DNA of 64,000 bases from an uncultured Aquimarina sp. (GCF_947496855.1 NZ_CANMED010000001.1:310001-374000), one strand, 5' to 3'; numbered from the stretch's first letter, positions 16,068 through 25,433 are shown. Notes: generated by a model not told the origin, from the sequence alone. Numbers and translations: made by a program.

Positions 16068-16916
16068 TTATAGTTGGAACCATTCATCAATTATAGGCCA
16101 CAAGATATTCTGATTTTTCTTTCTAAAAAAATCAAAATGACCAATTGTTTTTAGATTATAATCTGATGGTTTTAAGTGTTTTCTGATTGTTTTGGCATTA
16201 TTATATACCCGATCACTTAATATATCAACTGATTTTTTGGGTGCAAAAAGGTCATCATCAATGCTAATTAGTAGCATAGACTCTTTAATATCCTGATAAT
16301 AAGTTTCAGAATTTCCTTTGGCAAAATGTAACATAGAATCAGGATGTAACAAGAAAGTAGCCCAATCCTTTGCTGCTTTTGTGGTCAATGGTCTTCCTAA
16401 CCCAAACCAACTTGATGGATAATATCCCAAGATCGATGTAGTTGTAGGTACAAAGAACTTAAAGTTAAGGTATATCAAAGCGCGTATTCTTGGAGTAAAA
16501 TGTTTGTAAAACCCAAACTGAGAACCTATAGTAAGATACTTGTCATAATATTGAAACGCATCACTAAAACCTACACTGTTTCCTCCATAACTATGACCTA
16601 TCATATATTGTTTGTTATCAGGAAATTTCTCTTTTACATATTTGGATATAGCTTTAAAATCCATTGCCCAGGAAAAGAATCCATATTCTTTTAGGGACTG
16701 AATACTTTGAGATGTTGAAGATCCAATACCTCTGTAATCAAAAGTGAAGACATTACAACCTTTTTCTGCCAGGTATGTAGCCATATTAAAGTAAAATTTT
16801 TGCGGAACTGCAACAGCAGGAGCGAATACAATAGTTTTGTAATTAAATATTTTTGGAACAAATTCGTGTACCGAAATTGGGTAGTTATCGGAAGATTTAA
16901 CAATATAAGATTCCAT
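16068..16916 (-). CDS. Alpha/beta hydrolase (Hydrolase_4-like)
   Basis: A 282-residue serine hydrolase. The nucleophile is Ser109 in MIGHSYGGN, the likely acid is Asp221 or Asp222 in LISIDDDLFAP, and the base is His260 in TIGHFDFF. An N-terminal FDYRGIGSS oxyanion-region motif resembles lysophospholipase-type enzymes. There is no signal peptide. It starts 3 bases after the preceding hydrolase stop, so it is surely in the same operon. The substrate is unknown; lipid or acyl-ester turnover is the best guess from fold and neighbours. Confidence 0.85.
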   Translation of the reverse strand: MESYIVKSSDNYPISVHEFVPKIFNYKTIVFAPAVAVPQKFYFNMATYLAEKGCNVFTFDYRGIGSSTSQSIQSLKEYGFFSWAMDFKAISKYVKEKFPDNKQYMIGHSYGGNSVGFSDAFQYYDKYLTIGSQFGFYKHFTPRIRALIYLNFKFFVPTTTSILGYYPSSWFGLGRPLTTKAAKDWATFLLHPDSMLHFAKGNSETYYQDIKESMLLISIDDDLFAPKKSVDILSDRVYNNAKTIRKHLKPSDYNLKTIGHFDFFRKKNQNILWPIIDEWFQL

Positions 16917-16919
16917 ATA

Positions 16920-17759
16920 TTAAGGTTTTAAAATTGAGTTTTGTTGTAAATATAGCTCCGTTTGTGAGTCGAAAAAAGCAACAATTTTATTGAAGTAATC
17001 ATGTCGGGACTTTGATTTTGGAATCTGAGCATGTTTTGCATTAGAAATAACATGTAATTCGGATTGAATAGGTATAGCTTGGTTAAAACAATATCCTGCA
17101 TCATCTTTAATGAGTTCATCTTTATCTAGATATATAAAAAGAACCTTTTGTAAACTATGAGCATTTTTGATTCTGTCAATCATACGTATTTTCTTTTTTA
17201 ACTTAGGATTAAAAGTATTTAGTGTTTTTAAAGCAAAATTTGCAAAAGGATATTGAACCCAGAAATCATCAAGCGTATTAGCGGCACTTTCTATAATGGC
17301 AAAGTCATAATTATGTTTTTCTGCGAAAGCAATGGTAGCCCACTGTCCGCCTAAAGAGATCCCTAAATATCCTAGAGGAGTATTCGGGAATAGGTTTCTG
17401 GCAGTATCTCCAGCAGAAATTATATCTTCATGATAATAGAAATTCCCAATTTCACTTTCTCCAAATCCGTTGATATCAAAAATGAATACATTATAGCCTT
17501 GATTCCTTAATATATCGGTGTATCCATTTTTAAGAAAATATCCTTTGGCTTCTTTTCCCATGGGATGTCCTAATACAATAGTAGCTTTGGGTAAATCAGT
17601 AGCGGATGATGAATACATTCCTTTTAGTAAAGCACCTGATTTGCTTTTAAAGGAAATAAAGTTCCATTCTTTGTTCTGTTCTTCAGATAATGGGTTTTTC
17701 CATGGAATCATAAAACGTCCGAAAAATGGTTTTTTTGCAATTCTGTAGTATGTTTTCAT
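16920..17759 (-). CDS. Alpha/beta hydrolase
   Basis: 279 residues. The nucleophile is Ser135 in LGISLGGQW, Asp212 or Asp214 in YLDKDELI is the likely acid, and His243 in SNAKHAQIP is the base. The motif FDINGFGESE supplies the usual oxyanion loop. Its ATG overlaps the TetR stop (ATGA, 4 bases), and the next hydrolase begins 3 bases after its stop, so translation is probably coupled along the operon. The sequence looks full length and active; the substrate is unknown. Confidence 0.84.
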   Translation of the reverse strand: MKTYYRIAKKPFFGRFMIPWKNPLSEEQNKEWNFISFKSKSGALLKGMYSSSATDLPKATIVLGHPMGKEAKGYFLKNGYTDILRNQGYNVFIFDINGFGESEIGNFYYHEDIISAGDTARNLFPNTPLGYLGISLGGQWATIAFAEKHNYDFAIIESAANTLDDFWVQYPFANFALKTLNTFNPKLKKKIRMIDRIKNAHSLQKVLFIYLDKDELIKDDAGYCFNQAIPIQSELHVISNAKHAQIPKSKSRHDYFNKIVAFFDSQTELYLQQNSILKP

Positions 17760-18319
17760 AGTTTCATGATTATTTTTTCCATTCTGGAAACTGCATTGTT
17801 AATGTATTTGTGATCATTGTAGATACGCATCAGTAAAATTCCACCTTCGAGATCCTGGACCATTTGTTCTGCTAGAGCTAGTGATTCCTGTTTAGAATAG
17901 TTAGGTTCTAATAAAACTTGTAACCCAGAAATAAAATCTTCAAAAAAATATTTTATCTCATCCTTATAAATAGGATCTAAGTGAGCAGTTTCTAATGCGG
18001 TGTTCGCCATAATACAGCCACTATGAGCGTTTTTAAACATTTTATCGATGAGTTCGTGTATTTTTTTAAGTTTTTGTTCAATAGTTAGATTACCGTTTTC
18101 AATTACTTTGAATAAATTATGCCTAAAATAGCTATTAACAGTAGCTAGTACCTCTTTAATAAGCTGTTCTTTGTTATTAAAATAATAGTAGAAGTGTGAT
18201 TTTTGTATTTCACAAGCTTTAGCTAACTCGCTCATGCTACTTTTTGATATACCGCGCTCTCTTAGTATAGGAATCACTTTTTTAAGTACTTCTTCTTTTG
18301 ATGTTTTTACTTTAGGCAT
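17756..18319 (-). CDS. TetR/AcrR family transcriptional regulator
   Basis: 187 residues. The N-terminal HTH, residues about 8-52, contains GISKSSMSELAKACEIQKSH and FYYYFNNKEQLI, and the C terminus is an all-helical ligand-binding domain. It is the first gene of an operon with three alpha/beta hydrolases. A palindromic site at 18324-18339 lies 4 bases upstream of its start codon, well placed for autorepression. The inducer is probably a substrate or product of the hydrolases, such as a lipid or ester, but this is inference. Confidence 0.92.
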   Translation of the reverse strand: MPKVKTSKEEVLKKVIPILRERGISKSSMSELAKACEIQKSHFYYYFNNKEQLIKEVLATVNSYFRHNLFKVIENGNLTIEQKLKKIHELIDKMFKNAHSGCIMANTALETAHLDPIYKDEIKYFFEDFISGLQVLLEPNYSKQESLALAEQMVQDLEGGILLMRIYNDHKYINNAVSRMEKIIMKL

Positions 18320-18323
18320 TTTA

Positions 18324-18339
18324 TTGAACGTTCGTTAAA
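18324..18339. promoter_or_regulatory. Candidate TetR operator
   Basis: TTGAACG-TT-CGTTAAA, an inverted repeat with 6 of 7 positions matching between arms. It lies 4 bases upstream of the TetR start codon. AACG-N2-CGTT symmetry is common among TetR-family operators. Confidence 0.6.
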
Positions 18340-18406
18340 ATAATACATAAATATAGTTAGAATTATTTAATGCCATTGCTTATTTTTACTTAAAATTTAG
18401 AAAAGT

Positions 18407-18832
18407 ATGCAGTTAACTGAAGATGAAATACTGAAGCGATGTGCTATAATGTGTGAGAATACGCTGATGGAAACATTGGATATTTCTTTTTGTGAAGTAG
18501 GAGCTGATTATTTAGTAGCGAAGATGCCAGTTACCCCAAAGGTTCATCAACCCGACGGTGTGCTTCATGGTGGCGCTATGGTGGCGCTTGCAGAGAGTGT
18601 TGGTAGCGCAGCCTCACATATATTCTTAGATACTAAAGAGTTTTATATAAGAGGCTTGGAGATTTCAGCAAATCATGTAAAAAGTGTTCGAGAGGGATTT
18701 GTGTATGCCAGAGCAGAGATTGTTCATAAAGGAAGAACGACTCAACTTTGGGATATTAAAATACGTGATGAAGAAGGTAACTTGATTTCCATTGTGAAAT
18801 TAACAACTATAGCATTATCTAAATCCAGATAA
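18407..18832 (+). CDS. menI: Hotdog-fold thioesterase, probable DHNA-CoA thioesterase
   Basis: A 141-residue PaaI-type hotdog enzyme. The motif HQPDGVLHGGAMVALAESVG carries the likely catalytic Glu63 and the oxyanion-hole glycines 55-56. In menaquinone synthesis MenI removes CoA from 1,4-dihydroxy-2-naphthoyl-CoA. I assign this role because only one base separates its stop from the menF start, and menD and menB are close by. On sequence alone it could be another acyl-CoA thioesterase. Confidence 0.8.
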   Translation: MQLTEDEILKRCAIMCENTLMETLDISFCEVGADYLVAKMPVTPKVHQPDGVLHGGAMVALAESVGSAASHIFLDTKEFYIRGLEISANHVKSVREGFVYARAEIVHKGRTTQLWDIKIRDEEGNLISIVKLTTIALSKSR

Positions 18833-18833
18833 T

Positions 18834-19910
18834 ATGGATATTTCAGCATTATACCTGAAAATCCAATCTCAATTGGATCATCAATTACCTTTTGTTGTGT
18901 ATAGAAAACCTGGGGGGAACAAAATAAATAGTTTTCTTCAAAATGATAATCACTTATATGGTGCAAATGCATATGATACATCAGGTTTTGTTTTCGCACC
19001 ATTTGATAATAAAGACATACCGATATTAATACCAACGGATAAAAGTAGTTGCTATACTACAGTTAGCCCGTCGGAACGGAAAGTTCAAAATCAAAATGAA
19101 TCTTCTTTTATTCATAACAACCTTACAGCAAAAAAAAATCATATAAAGCTAGTAAAAGATGGTATAGATGCCATTGCTAATGATTCATTTAAAAAGGTGG
19201 TCTTGTCTAGAAAAGAAGAAATGATTTTTTCTGATAAGGATTATTTAAAGGTTTTTCGACAGTTAATAGATAATTACCCAAATGCTTTTGTCTATTTCTG
19301 GTATCATCCAGCTGTAGGAACATGGCTTGGTGCAACTCCAGAGACTTTGGTTACTATAAAAGAAGATCAATTTTTTACGATGGCATTAGCAGGAACTCAA
19401 CCTTATGTTGATTCATTAGAAGTGCATTGGGGAGCAAAGGAAATAGAAGAGCAAGCTATGGTTACGGATTTTGTTATAAATGAACTCTCGTCTAAAGTAA
19501 AGAGTATTGAAAAATCTAATACGTATACATATCAGGCAGGTACATTATTACACCTGAGAACAGATATTAAAGGCTTTTTGAAAAATAGAAATTCTAGTGT
19601 AGAAGATATTATCAATGTGTTACATCCTACGCCTGCTGTGTGCGGTTTACCTAAAAAATTAGCAAAATCTTTTATTTTAGAGAATGAGTTGTATGATCGG
19701 AAATATTATACAGGTTTTCTTGGAGAATTATATATTAATCATAAAGGAAAAACTGAATCTAATCTGTATGTAAATCTAAGATGCATGGAGATGTCTTCTG
19801 GCAAAGCAATAATTTATGTGGGAGGAGGAATCACTAAAGATTCTATTTCTGAAAAAGAATGGGAAGAAACTGTAAGAAAGACTGAAACTATGAAAAAAGT
19901 TTTGCATTAA
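18834..19910 (+). CDS. menF: Isochorismate synthase
   Basis: 358 residues with a chorismate-binding domain in the C-terminal two thirds. Motifs are KKVVLSRKEEM, WLGATPETLVT, HLRTDIKGF, LHPTPAVCGLPK and TGFLGELYIN. The enzyme makes isochorismate from chorismate, the entry to menaquinone. The N-terminal third is variable, as usual in the family. The gene follows the thioesterase after 1 base and is followed by menD after 44 bases. The small size and the lack of a fused lyase domain argue against an EntC or salicylate-synthase role, and the men neighbours fit MenF. Confidence 0.92.
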   Translation: MDISALYLKIQSQLDHQLPFVVYRKPGGNKINSFLQNDNHLYGANAYDTSGFVFAPFDNKDIPILIPTDKSSCYTTVSPSERKVQNQNESSFIHNNLTAKKNHIKLVKDGIDAIANDSFKKVVLSRKEEMIFSDKDYLKVFRQLIDNYPNAFVYFWYHPAVGTWLGATPETLVTIKEDQFFTMALAGTQPYVDSLEVHWGAKEIEEQAMVTDFVINELSSKVKSIEKSNTYTYQAGTLLHLRTDIKGFLKNRNSSVEDIINVLHPTPAVCGLPKKLAKSFILENELYDRKYYTGFLGELYINHKGKTESNLYVNLRCMEMSSGKAIIYVGGGITKDSISEKEWEETVRKTETMKKVLH

Positions 19911-19954
19911 AAGACTGGCTTTAATTACGGCTATATTGTAATTTAGCAACTCGA

Positions 19955-21682
19955 ATGAAGAAACGATTATATTCCAAAATTCCTTTGTCTCAAACGATTG
20001 TAGCTTTGTGTGAAGCAAAAGGAATTCATCATATTGTGATATCTCCGGGGTCCAGAAATGCACCTTTGACTATTGGTTTCACTGAAAATCCTGATATGCA
20101 TTGCTATAGTATTGTTGATGAACGATGTGCGGCTTTTTTTGCATTAGGAATAGCACAACAGATTAAGAAACCCGTAGCACTGGTTTGTACATCAGGCAGC
20201 GCATTGTTAAACTATTATCCAGCAATTTCTGAGGCTTTTTATAGTGATATTCCTTTAGTGGTATTAAGCGCCGATAGGCCTATTGAACGTATTGATATAG
20301 GTGACGGACAAACGATACGTCAAAAAAACGTATTCGAAAATCATATTTTGTACTCTGCGAATTTATATTCTGAAATTGTACCAGAAACAGAAATAGATGA
20401 TCTTAAAATAAAGCAGAAACAGCACGAGGCACAAAAACATAATGAAAGAGAAATCAACTTGGCTCTTAATGTTTCGATAGAAAAAAGTGGGCCGGTTCAT
20501 GTTAATGTTCCTTTCTATGAGCCGCTATATGATACCATTGAGCGACCAACAATTTCTCCAAAGAATATTCCTGTTGAGTATATAAAACAACGCCGTATAT
20601 CAGATACTTTACGATCCAGTATGCTTGTCGAATGGAATAAAGCAAAACGAAAAATAATATTGATAGGTGTTAATACACCAAATAGTATTGAGCAGAGATG
20701 GATAGATCATTTTGCTAAAGATTCTTCTGTGTTGGTTTTGACCGAAACGACATCTAATATTCATCACGCTAGCCATGTTAATTGTATTGATCAATTAATT
20801 ACAGCGTTAAATGAAGAAGAATTTAGAGCATTGCAACCTGAAATTCTACTTACTTTCGGTGGAATGGTGGTTTCTAAACGAGTCAAAGCCTTTTTTAGAA
20901 ACTATCAGCCTAAAGTACATTGGCATATCGACGAGAAGAAGGCTTATGATACATATTTTTGTTTAACGGAACATATAAAAATGAACCCTAATTTCTTTTT
21001 CTCTGATTTCCTTCCAGATACTGTAGCTGTAGAGAATGATTATAAATCATTTTGGATATCTAGAAGAAATCAAAGAAGAGAGCGGCACGCTGAATATTTA
21101 GAACGTATAGATTTTACAGATATGAAAGTGTTTGAAACACTTTTTAATCATATTCCGAATGACCAGATGATTCAGTTAAGTAATAGTTCTACAGTACGAT
21201 ATGCACAGTTGTTTTCATTGAATCCTTCGTATAAAGTTTATTGTAATAGAGGAACAAGCGGTATTGATGGAAGTACATCTACTGCTATCGGCGCAGCAGT
21301 AGCTTCTGGAGTTCCTACAACATTGATAACAGGAGATCTTAGTTTCTTTTATGATAGTAATGGATTATGGAATGATAATATACCAGCTAATTTTAAAATC
21401 ATTCTAATTAATAATAGTGGAGGAGGAATTTTTAGAATTTTACCAGGAAAATCAGAGACTTATAATTTTAGCACTTATTTTGAGACGAAACATAATCTTA
21501 CTGCGGAGCAGCTTTGTAGTATGTTTAATATTAGATATACGCAGGCAAATGAAATAAAAGGATTGGTGAAAGACATTAAAAATCTATATATGAACAATGA
21601 CTTACCACAGTTATTGGAAGTTTTTACACCAAGAAAAATGAATGATAGTGTTTTAATCGATTATTTTAAGCATTTTATCTAA
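19955..21682 (+). CDS. menD: 2-succinyl-5-enolpyruvyl-6-hydroxy-3-cyclohexene-1-carboxylate synthase
   Basis: A thiamine-diphosphate enzyme of menaquinone synthesis that joins 2-oxoglutarate-derived succinic semialdehyde to isochorismate. 575 residues. The N-terminal Pyr domain has SPGSRNAPLTIGF and the conserved VDERCAAFFALG segment. The C-terminal PP domain has NRGTSGIDGSTSTAIGAA and the cofactor motif TGDLSFFYDSNGLWN with downstream NNSGGGIF. All expected segments are present. It lies directly after menF, so the two steps are adjacent in pathway and transcript. Confidence 0.95.
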   Translation: MKKRLYSKIPLSQTIVALCEAKGIHHIVISPGSRNAPLTIGFTENPDMHCYSIVDERCAAFFALGIAQQIKKPVALVCTSGSALLNYYPAISEAFYSDIPLVVLSADRPIERIDIGDGQTIRQKNVFENHILYSANLYSEIVPETEIDDLKIKQKQHEAQKHNEREINLALNVSIEKSGPVHVNVPFYEPLYDTIERPTISPKNIPVEYIKQRRISDTLRSSMLVEWNKAKRKIILIGVNTPNSIEQRWIDHFAKDSSVLVLTETTSNIHHASHVNCIDQLITALNEEEFRALQPEILLTFGGMVVSKRVKAFFRNYQPKVHWHIDEKKAYDTYFCLTEHIKMNPNFFFSDFLPDTVAVENDYKSFWISRRNQRRERHAEYLERIDFTDMKVFETLFNHIPNDQMIQLSNSSTVRYAQLFSLNPSYKVYCNRGTSGIDGSTSTAIGAAVASGVPTTLITGDLSFFYDSNGLWNDNIPANFKIILINNSGGGIFRILPGKSETYNFSTYFETKHNLTAEQLCSMFNIRYTQANEIKGLVKDIKNLYMNNDLPQLLEVFTPRKMNDSVLIDYFKHFI

Positions 21683-21785
21683 AAATGCCCAGAGAATATA
21701 ATTTATAAATGAATTATTCATTTATAAATAAGTTATATTTGAGATAACATAATAAATTAACTAAAACCTAAAACATTATCACCTT

Positions 21786-22127
21786 ATGAGTAAAAGAGAC
21801 GAATTAATAACTAAGTATGCAGCTGATATTAAAGATAAAATTGGTCAGACAGCAGATATGGATTTTTTAACCAAAGTAACTATTGGTTGTGGACCATCTA
21901 TTTATAACAAGGATGCTGCTACTGTATCCGGAAGTGATCCTGCAGAATTAGAAACGGTAAAGAAAAATTTCTTAATTAAAAAATTGGGACTTTCTGATGG
22001 ACCAAAATTAGACGAAGCAATTGCTTCTGTGATGGATGCATATGGTAAATCTAACCGAAATAAGTACAGAGCAGTGGTATATTACCTTCTGGCTAAACAC
22101 TTCAAAAAAGAATCTGTTTACAAATAA
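21786..22127 (+). CDS. DUF2853 family protein
   Basis: A 113-residue helical protein with the family signature: GCGPSIYNKDAATVSGSDP in the middle and NRNKYRAVVYYLLAKHF at the end. Function is unknown. It has its own strong terminator 24 bases after the stop and sits between menD and cvfB, 103 bases after menD. I see nothing that links it to menaquinone; the position may be coincidental. Confidence 0.85.
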   Translation: MSKRDELITKYAADIKDKIGQTADMDFLTKVTIGCGPSIYNKDAATVSGSDPAELETVKKNFLIKKLGLSDGPKLDEAIASVMDAYGKSNRNKYRAVVYYLLAKHFKKESVYK

Positions 22128-22150
22128 AATAACAGCTCATAAAATAATGA

Positions 22151-22179
22151 AAGGTGCTCTCTAATGAGCACCTTTTTTG
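22151..22179 (+). terminator. Intrinsic terminator after DUF2853 gene
   Basis: A perfect 9-bp stem: AAGGTGCTC (22151-22159) pairs with GAGCACCTT (22166-22174) around TCTAAT. TTTTG follows. Confidence 0.93.
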
Positions 22180-22211
22180 TTTTAATATGGTACATAGGAA
22201 GATTAAACAAT

Positions 22212-22219
22212 TATCTTTG
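22212..22219 (+). promoter_or_regulatory. Putative -7 element for CvfB gene
   Basis: TATCTTTG is a perfect match to TAnnTTTG, 15 bases before the ATG at 22235 and just downstream of a terminator, so the gene should start its own short-leader transcript. No -33 TTTG at the usual spacing. Confidence 0.55.
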
Positions 22220-22234
22220 CGCAAAAAATAGAAC

Positions 22235-23068
22235 ATGCTTAAGCTTGGTACATATAATACGCTAGAAATTGTAAGAGAAAGAGATCAAGGGGTTTACCTA
22301 AGTGACGATGATGGGAATGAAGTGTTGTTGCCTAATAAATACGTTCCGGATGAATTTATGATTAGGGACGAAATTAAAGTGTTTTTATATTTAGATCATG
22401 AAGAGCGGATTGTAGCAACTACTTTAGAGCCTTATGCCACAGTTAATTCATTTGCTTACCTGAAATGTACAACTGTATCTGATGTTGGAGCATTTATCGA
22501 TTGGGGATTAGAAAAGGAATTATTTGTTCCTTTTAAGGAGCAGGCGTCTAAGATGCGAGTAGGTAGTTGGTATTTGATTTACATTTACCTTGATGAAAAA
22601 ACAAACAGATTAGTTGCATCTAGCAAGACGAATGCTTTTTTAGATAATTCATTGGTCTTGTTATCATCTTATGATGAAGTTGATTTGATGGCTTCACATC
22701 CTTCTCCCTATGGTTGGAATATGATTGTGAATCAAAAACATCTAGGGTTGGTATATGAAGATGAAATTTTTCAAAAAGTTACTCCAGGAGATCAACTAAA
22801 AGGTTTTGTGAAAAAAGTACGGCCTGATGGTAAAATCGATCTTACTTTACAAAGACATGGGTATAGAGCTATTGAGCCAAATGCGCAACAAATACTTGAT
22901 GAGTTAAAGTCTAGCGGAGGTTTTATTGATCTTAATGATAAATCGAATCCTGATGATATTAAAGATGTTTTTCAACTGAGTAAAAAAAGTTTTAAGAAAG
23001 CAATTGGTTCTTTATATAAAGCAAAGCAAATTATTATAGAAAAAGATGGTATTCGATTAGTAGAATAG
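22235..23068 (+). CDS. CvfB-family S1-domain RNA-binding protein
   Basis: 277 residues. The N-terminal half carries S1-like OB folds (GVYLSDDDGNEVLLPNKYVP, then VSDVGAFIDWGLEKELFVPF and GFVKKVRPDGKIDLTLQRHG). A C-terminal winged-helix region, about 215-277, contains DVFQLSKKSFKKAIGSLYK. CvfB proteins bind RNA and affect virulence-factor or stress expression in Firmicutes; in Bacteroidota the role is not established. It has its own -7 element and follows a terminator. Confidence 0.87.
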   Translation: MLKLGTYNTLEIVRERDQGVYLSDDDGNEVLLPNKYVPDEFMIRDEIKVFLYLDHEERIVATTLEPYATVNSFAYLKCTTVSDVGAFIDWGLEKELFVPFKEQASKMRVGSWYLIYIYLDEKTNRLVASSKTNAFLDNSLVLLSSYDEVDLMASHPSPYGWNMIVNQKHLGLVYEDEIFQKVTPGDQLKGFVKKVRPDGKIDLTLQRHGYRAIEPNAQQILDELKSSGGFIDLNDKSNPDDIKDVFQLSKKSFKKAIGSLYKAKQIIIEKDGIRLVE

Positions 23069-23091
23069 GTTTGTTTGAAAGATTGTATATT

Positions 23092-23577
23092 TTAATTACT
23101 TCTACTTCTTGATGTCAAAGGTAATCCGGTAACAGGACAATAAATACCTGTATATGCACTGGCGTCTTTGTAAGCTGTGTTTTTAATGCCACTGTTATTA
23201 CTATTATAACCACCATTACCTGTGATTGTTATTTTAGCATTCCTTTTTGTAGCAGTAGTTGGAATGGAAACGGCATAATCAGATTGGATAAATTTATTTT
23301 CTGGAAGAAGTAGGATAGGAGTGTCATTTTTTAAATACTGCTTTCGTAAATCTATTGAAAGGTTTATCTCCATCAGTTGATAGTTACTAGTAGATATTGT
23401 GGGTCTAATAAAAGAGAGGGAAGGAGTGATCTCTTTATGCTCTATAGTATATGTAAAATCATTTTCGGATAAATGTGTACTCATCTCATCCCAAGCAAGA
23501 GAAAAAGAGGTTTTTTCTTGTCCATAAGAAACAAAACCAATACAACCTAAAAGTAATCCAAACAAGATCCTTACCAT
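23092..23577 (-). CDS. Exported protein of unknown function
   Basis: 161 residues with a signal peptide, about 1-19, ending VSYGQ. The mature protein is polar and Ser/Thr/Asn-rich. It ends with an unusual segment, GNGGYNSNNSGIKNTAYKDA, followed by YTGIYCPVTGLPLTS and a basic SRSRSN tail. I do not recognise a family. It is transcribed against cvfB (23 bases between stops) and divergently from menB. The intact frame and signal peptide support a real gene. Confidence 0.6.
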   Translation of the reverse strand: MVRILFGLLLGCIGFVSYGQEKTSFSLAWDEMSTHLSENDFTYTIEHKEITPSLSFIRPTISTSNYQLMEINLSIDLRKQYLKNDTPILLLPENKFIQSDYAVSIPTTATKRNAKITITGNGGYNSNNSGIKNTAYKDASAYTGIYCPVTGLPLTSRSRSN

Positions 23578-23719
23578 AATTTTTTACTTTACGTAATTTG
23601 ATTAAAAATATCAAAAATCGTGCAAAACCTATGTTAATTTAGTAAAAAGTTAAAAAAATATGGATTTTTTAACTTGATTTAACTCACTTAATGATGTAGC
23701 TTGATACAATATATTATAT

Positions 23720-23727
23720 TATTTTTG
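23720..23727 (+). promoter_or_regulatory. Putative menB promoter (-7 element)
   Basis: TATTTTTG (23720-23727) matches TAnnTTTG. A CTTG at 23700-23703 could serve as a -33 element, although the spacer of 16 bases is slightly short. The ATG at 23745 is 17 bases downstream. Confidence 0.5.
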
Positions 23728-23744
23728 ATAGCACTAAAAAACAT

Positions 23745-24590
23745 ATGATGAGTTCAATAAATTGGAAAACTGTAAAAGAATATCAAGATATAACTTATAA
23801 GAAATCAAATGGTGTAGCCAGAATAGCATTTAACAGGCCAAACGTCCGTAATGCTTTCAGACCTCAAACTACAAGTGAATTGTATGATGCGTTTTATGAT
23901 GCACAAGAAGATACTTCAATAGGAGTAGTGTTGCTTTCTGGGGAAGGCCCATCTACTAAGGATGGTGTATTCAGTTTTTGTAGTGGAGGAGATCAAAAAG
24001 CAAGAGGACATCAGGGATATGTAGGACAAGATGGTATGCATAGATTAAATATCTTAGAAGTTCAGCGACTTATTCGTTTTATGCCAAAAGTTGTAATAGC
24101 TGTGGTACCGGGATGGGCTGTTGGAGGAGGACATAGTTTACACGTGGTTTGTGATCTTACTCTTGCGAGTAAAGAACACGCTATTTTTAAACAAACAGAT
24201 GCAGATGTTACTAGTTTTGATGGCGGATATGGATCCGCATATTTAGCTAAAATGGTGGGCCAGAAAAAAGCACGTGAGATTTTCTTTTTAGGCAGAAATT
24301 ATTCTGCACAAGATGCTTACGAAATGGGTATGGTAAATGCCGTAATACCTCACGATGAGTTGGAAGAGACTGCGTATCAATGGGCTCAGGAAATCTTAGA
24401 AAAATCTCCAACATCAATAAAAATGCTAAAGTTTTCTATGAACCTAACAGATGATGGTATGGTTGGACAACAAGTTTTTGCAGGTGAAGCTACACGATTA
24501 GCTTATATGACAGATGAAGCTAAAGAAGGTAGAAATGCGTTTTTAGAAAAGAGAAAACCTAATTTTAAGGATGTTAAGTGGATACCATAG
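23745..24590 (+). CDS. menB: 1,4-dihydroxy-2-naphthoyl-CoA synthase
   Basis: A 281-residue crotonase-fold enzyme that cyclises o-succinylbenzoyl-CoA. Diagnostic segments: FNRPNVRNAFRPQTTSEL, FSFCSGGDQKARGHQGY, VPGWAVGGGHSLHVVCDLT, TDADVTSFDGGYGSAYLAK, and the C-terminal FLEKRKPNF. Two adjacent ATG codons are possible starts (23745 or 23748). It is separated from menD by about 2 kb of unrelated genes and has a -7 element of its own. Confidence 0.96.
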   Translation: MMSSINWKTVKEYQDITYKKSNGVARIAFNRPNVRNAFRPQTTSELYDAFYDAQEDTSIGVVLLSGEGPSTKDGVFSFCSGGDQKARGHQGYVGQDGMHRLNILEVQRLIRFMPKVVIAVVPGWAVGGGHSLHVVCDLTLASKEHAIFKQTDADVTSFDGGYGSAYLAKMVGQKKAREIFFLGRNYSAQDAYEMGMVNAVIPHDELEETAYQWAQEILEKSPTSIKMLKFSMNLTDDGMVGQQVFAGEATRLAYMTDEAKEGRNAFLEKRKPNFKDVKWIP

Positions 24591-24626
24591 TCGTTATAAT
24601 ACTGAGCTTCAAATTTAAAAAGAAGA

Positions 24627-25433
24627 ATGAACAATAAAGAAGACGAATTATTATCGGTACAATATAGGATTGAAAAATCCGGAATGAAACAGCAGAAGCT
24701 TGAGAAACGTCTTGTTTCTATTTCTGAAGAATTAAAAAAGAGTAAAAGAAACAGTTTGATCTTCATGATTTTTTTTCTTACAGTCATCATTGTTATGGCT
24801 GGCGGAATATACTATCTCAGTGAAAAAGAAACTTTGTTTTCTGCTGATCAAGACGAGAATACACAGGTGGATATAGACCAAATTCAGAAAACTAATGATT
24901 CCCTGCAAGAGGAATTAATGAAGCTTAAATCTGATATTTCCGATTATAAAAAAGGATTAATTGATCAAACAAATAATCTTAGTACGGAATCTGTTGACAC
25001 TAGTAAGGTTGATGTGGAAGGAAGTAATTCTATAGTAGATACTATTAAGAAATTAAAATTCGAGAGGAAACATTGTTATGTTAAAAAAGTATTTAGAAAT
25101 AACGGAGTCATTTTTATTGAGGCTGATTTTGTAGAATATTTTAAAGGAAGAAAGGCAGTAGAAAAAGCTAAGGATAATAATGAAGCAGAATATGATATCG
25201 ATAAAAATGGTGATACATTATATTTCTTATACGACAATTATTATGTGTCTAACACTAGTAATAAGTTAAGAAGACTGGAATTGAATGACAAAGTTCGTAT
25301 TCAAGATATAAATCAAATTTCTAAAGGGTTTCCTTTAAAGGCTTTTCAGAAAATTATAGAAGATAAGCCTATTATGATTTTAGAAATAAATGATGGGATT
25401 GTATATAAAATAATGAAACAGAAATTACCATAA
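24627..25433 (+). CDS. Membrane-anchored coiled-coil protein (paralogue 1)
   Basis: 268 residues. Residues 1-42 are a charged coiled coil (YRIEKSGMKQQKLEKRL), about 43-66 a transmembrane helix (NSLIFMIFFLTVIIVMAGGI), about 80-125 a second coiled coil, and about 140-268 an extracytoplasmic domain with FVEYFKGRKAVEKAK and YYVSNTSNKLRRLELNDKV. I do not recognise the last domain with certainty. Its first 60 residues resemble those of the next gene, which begins 32 bases downstream, so the pair looks like a duplication with different C-terminal domains. Function unknown. Confidence 0.72.
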   Translation: MNNKEDELLSVQYRIEKSGMKQQKLEKRLVSISEELKKSKRNSLIFMIFFLTVIIVMAGGIYYLSEKETLFSADQDENTQVDIDQIQKTNDSLQEELMKLKSDISDYKKGLIDQTNNLSTESVDTSKVDVEGSNSIVDTIKKLKFERKHCYVKKVFRNNGVIFIEADFVEYFKGRKAVEKAKDNNEAEYDIDKNGDTLYFLYDNYYVSNTSNKLRRLELNDKVRIQDINQISKGFPLKAFQKIIEDKPIMILEINDGIVYKIMKQKLP

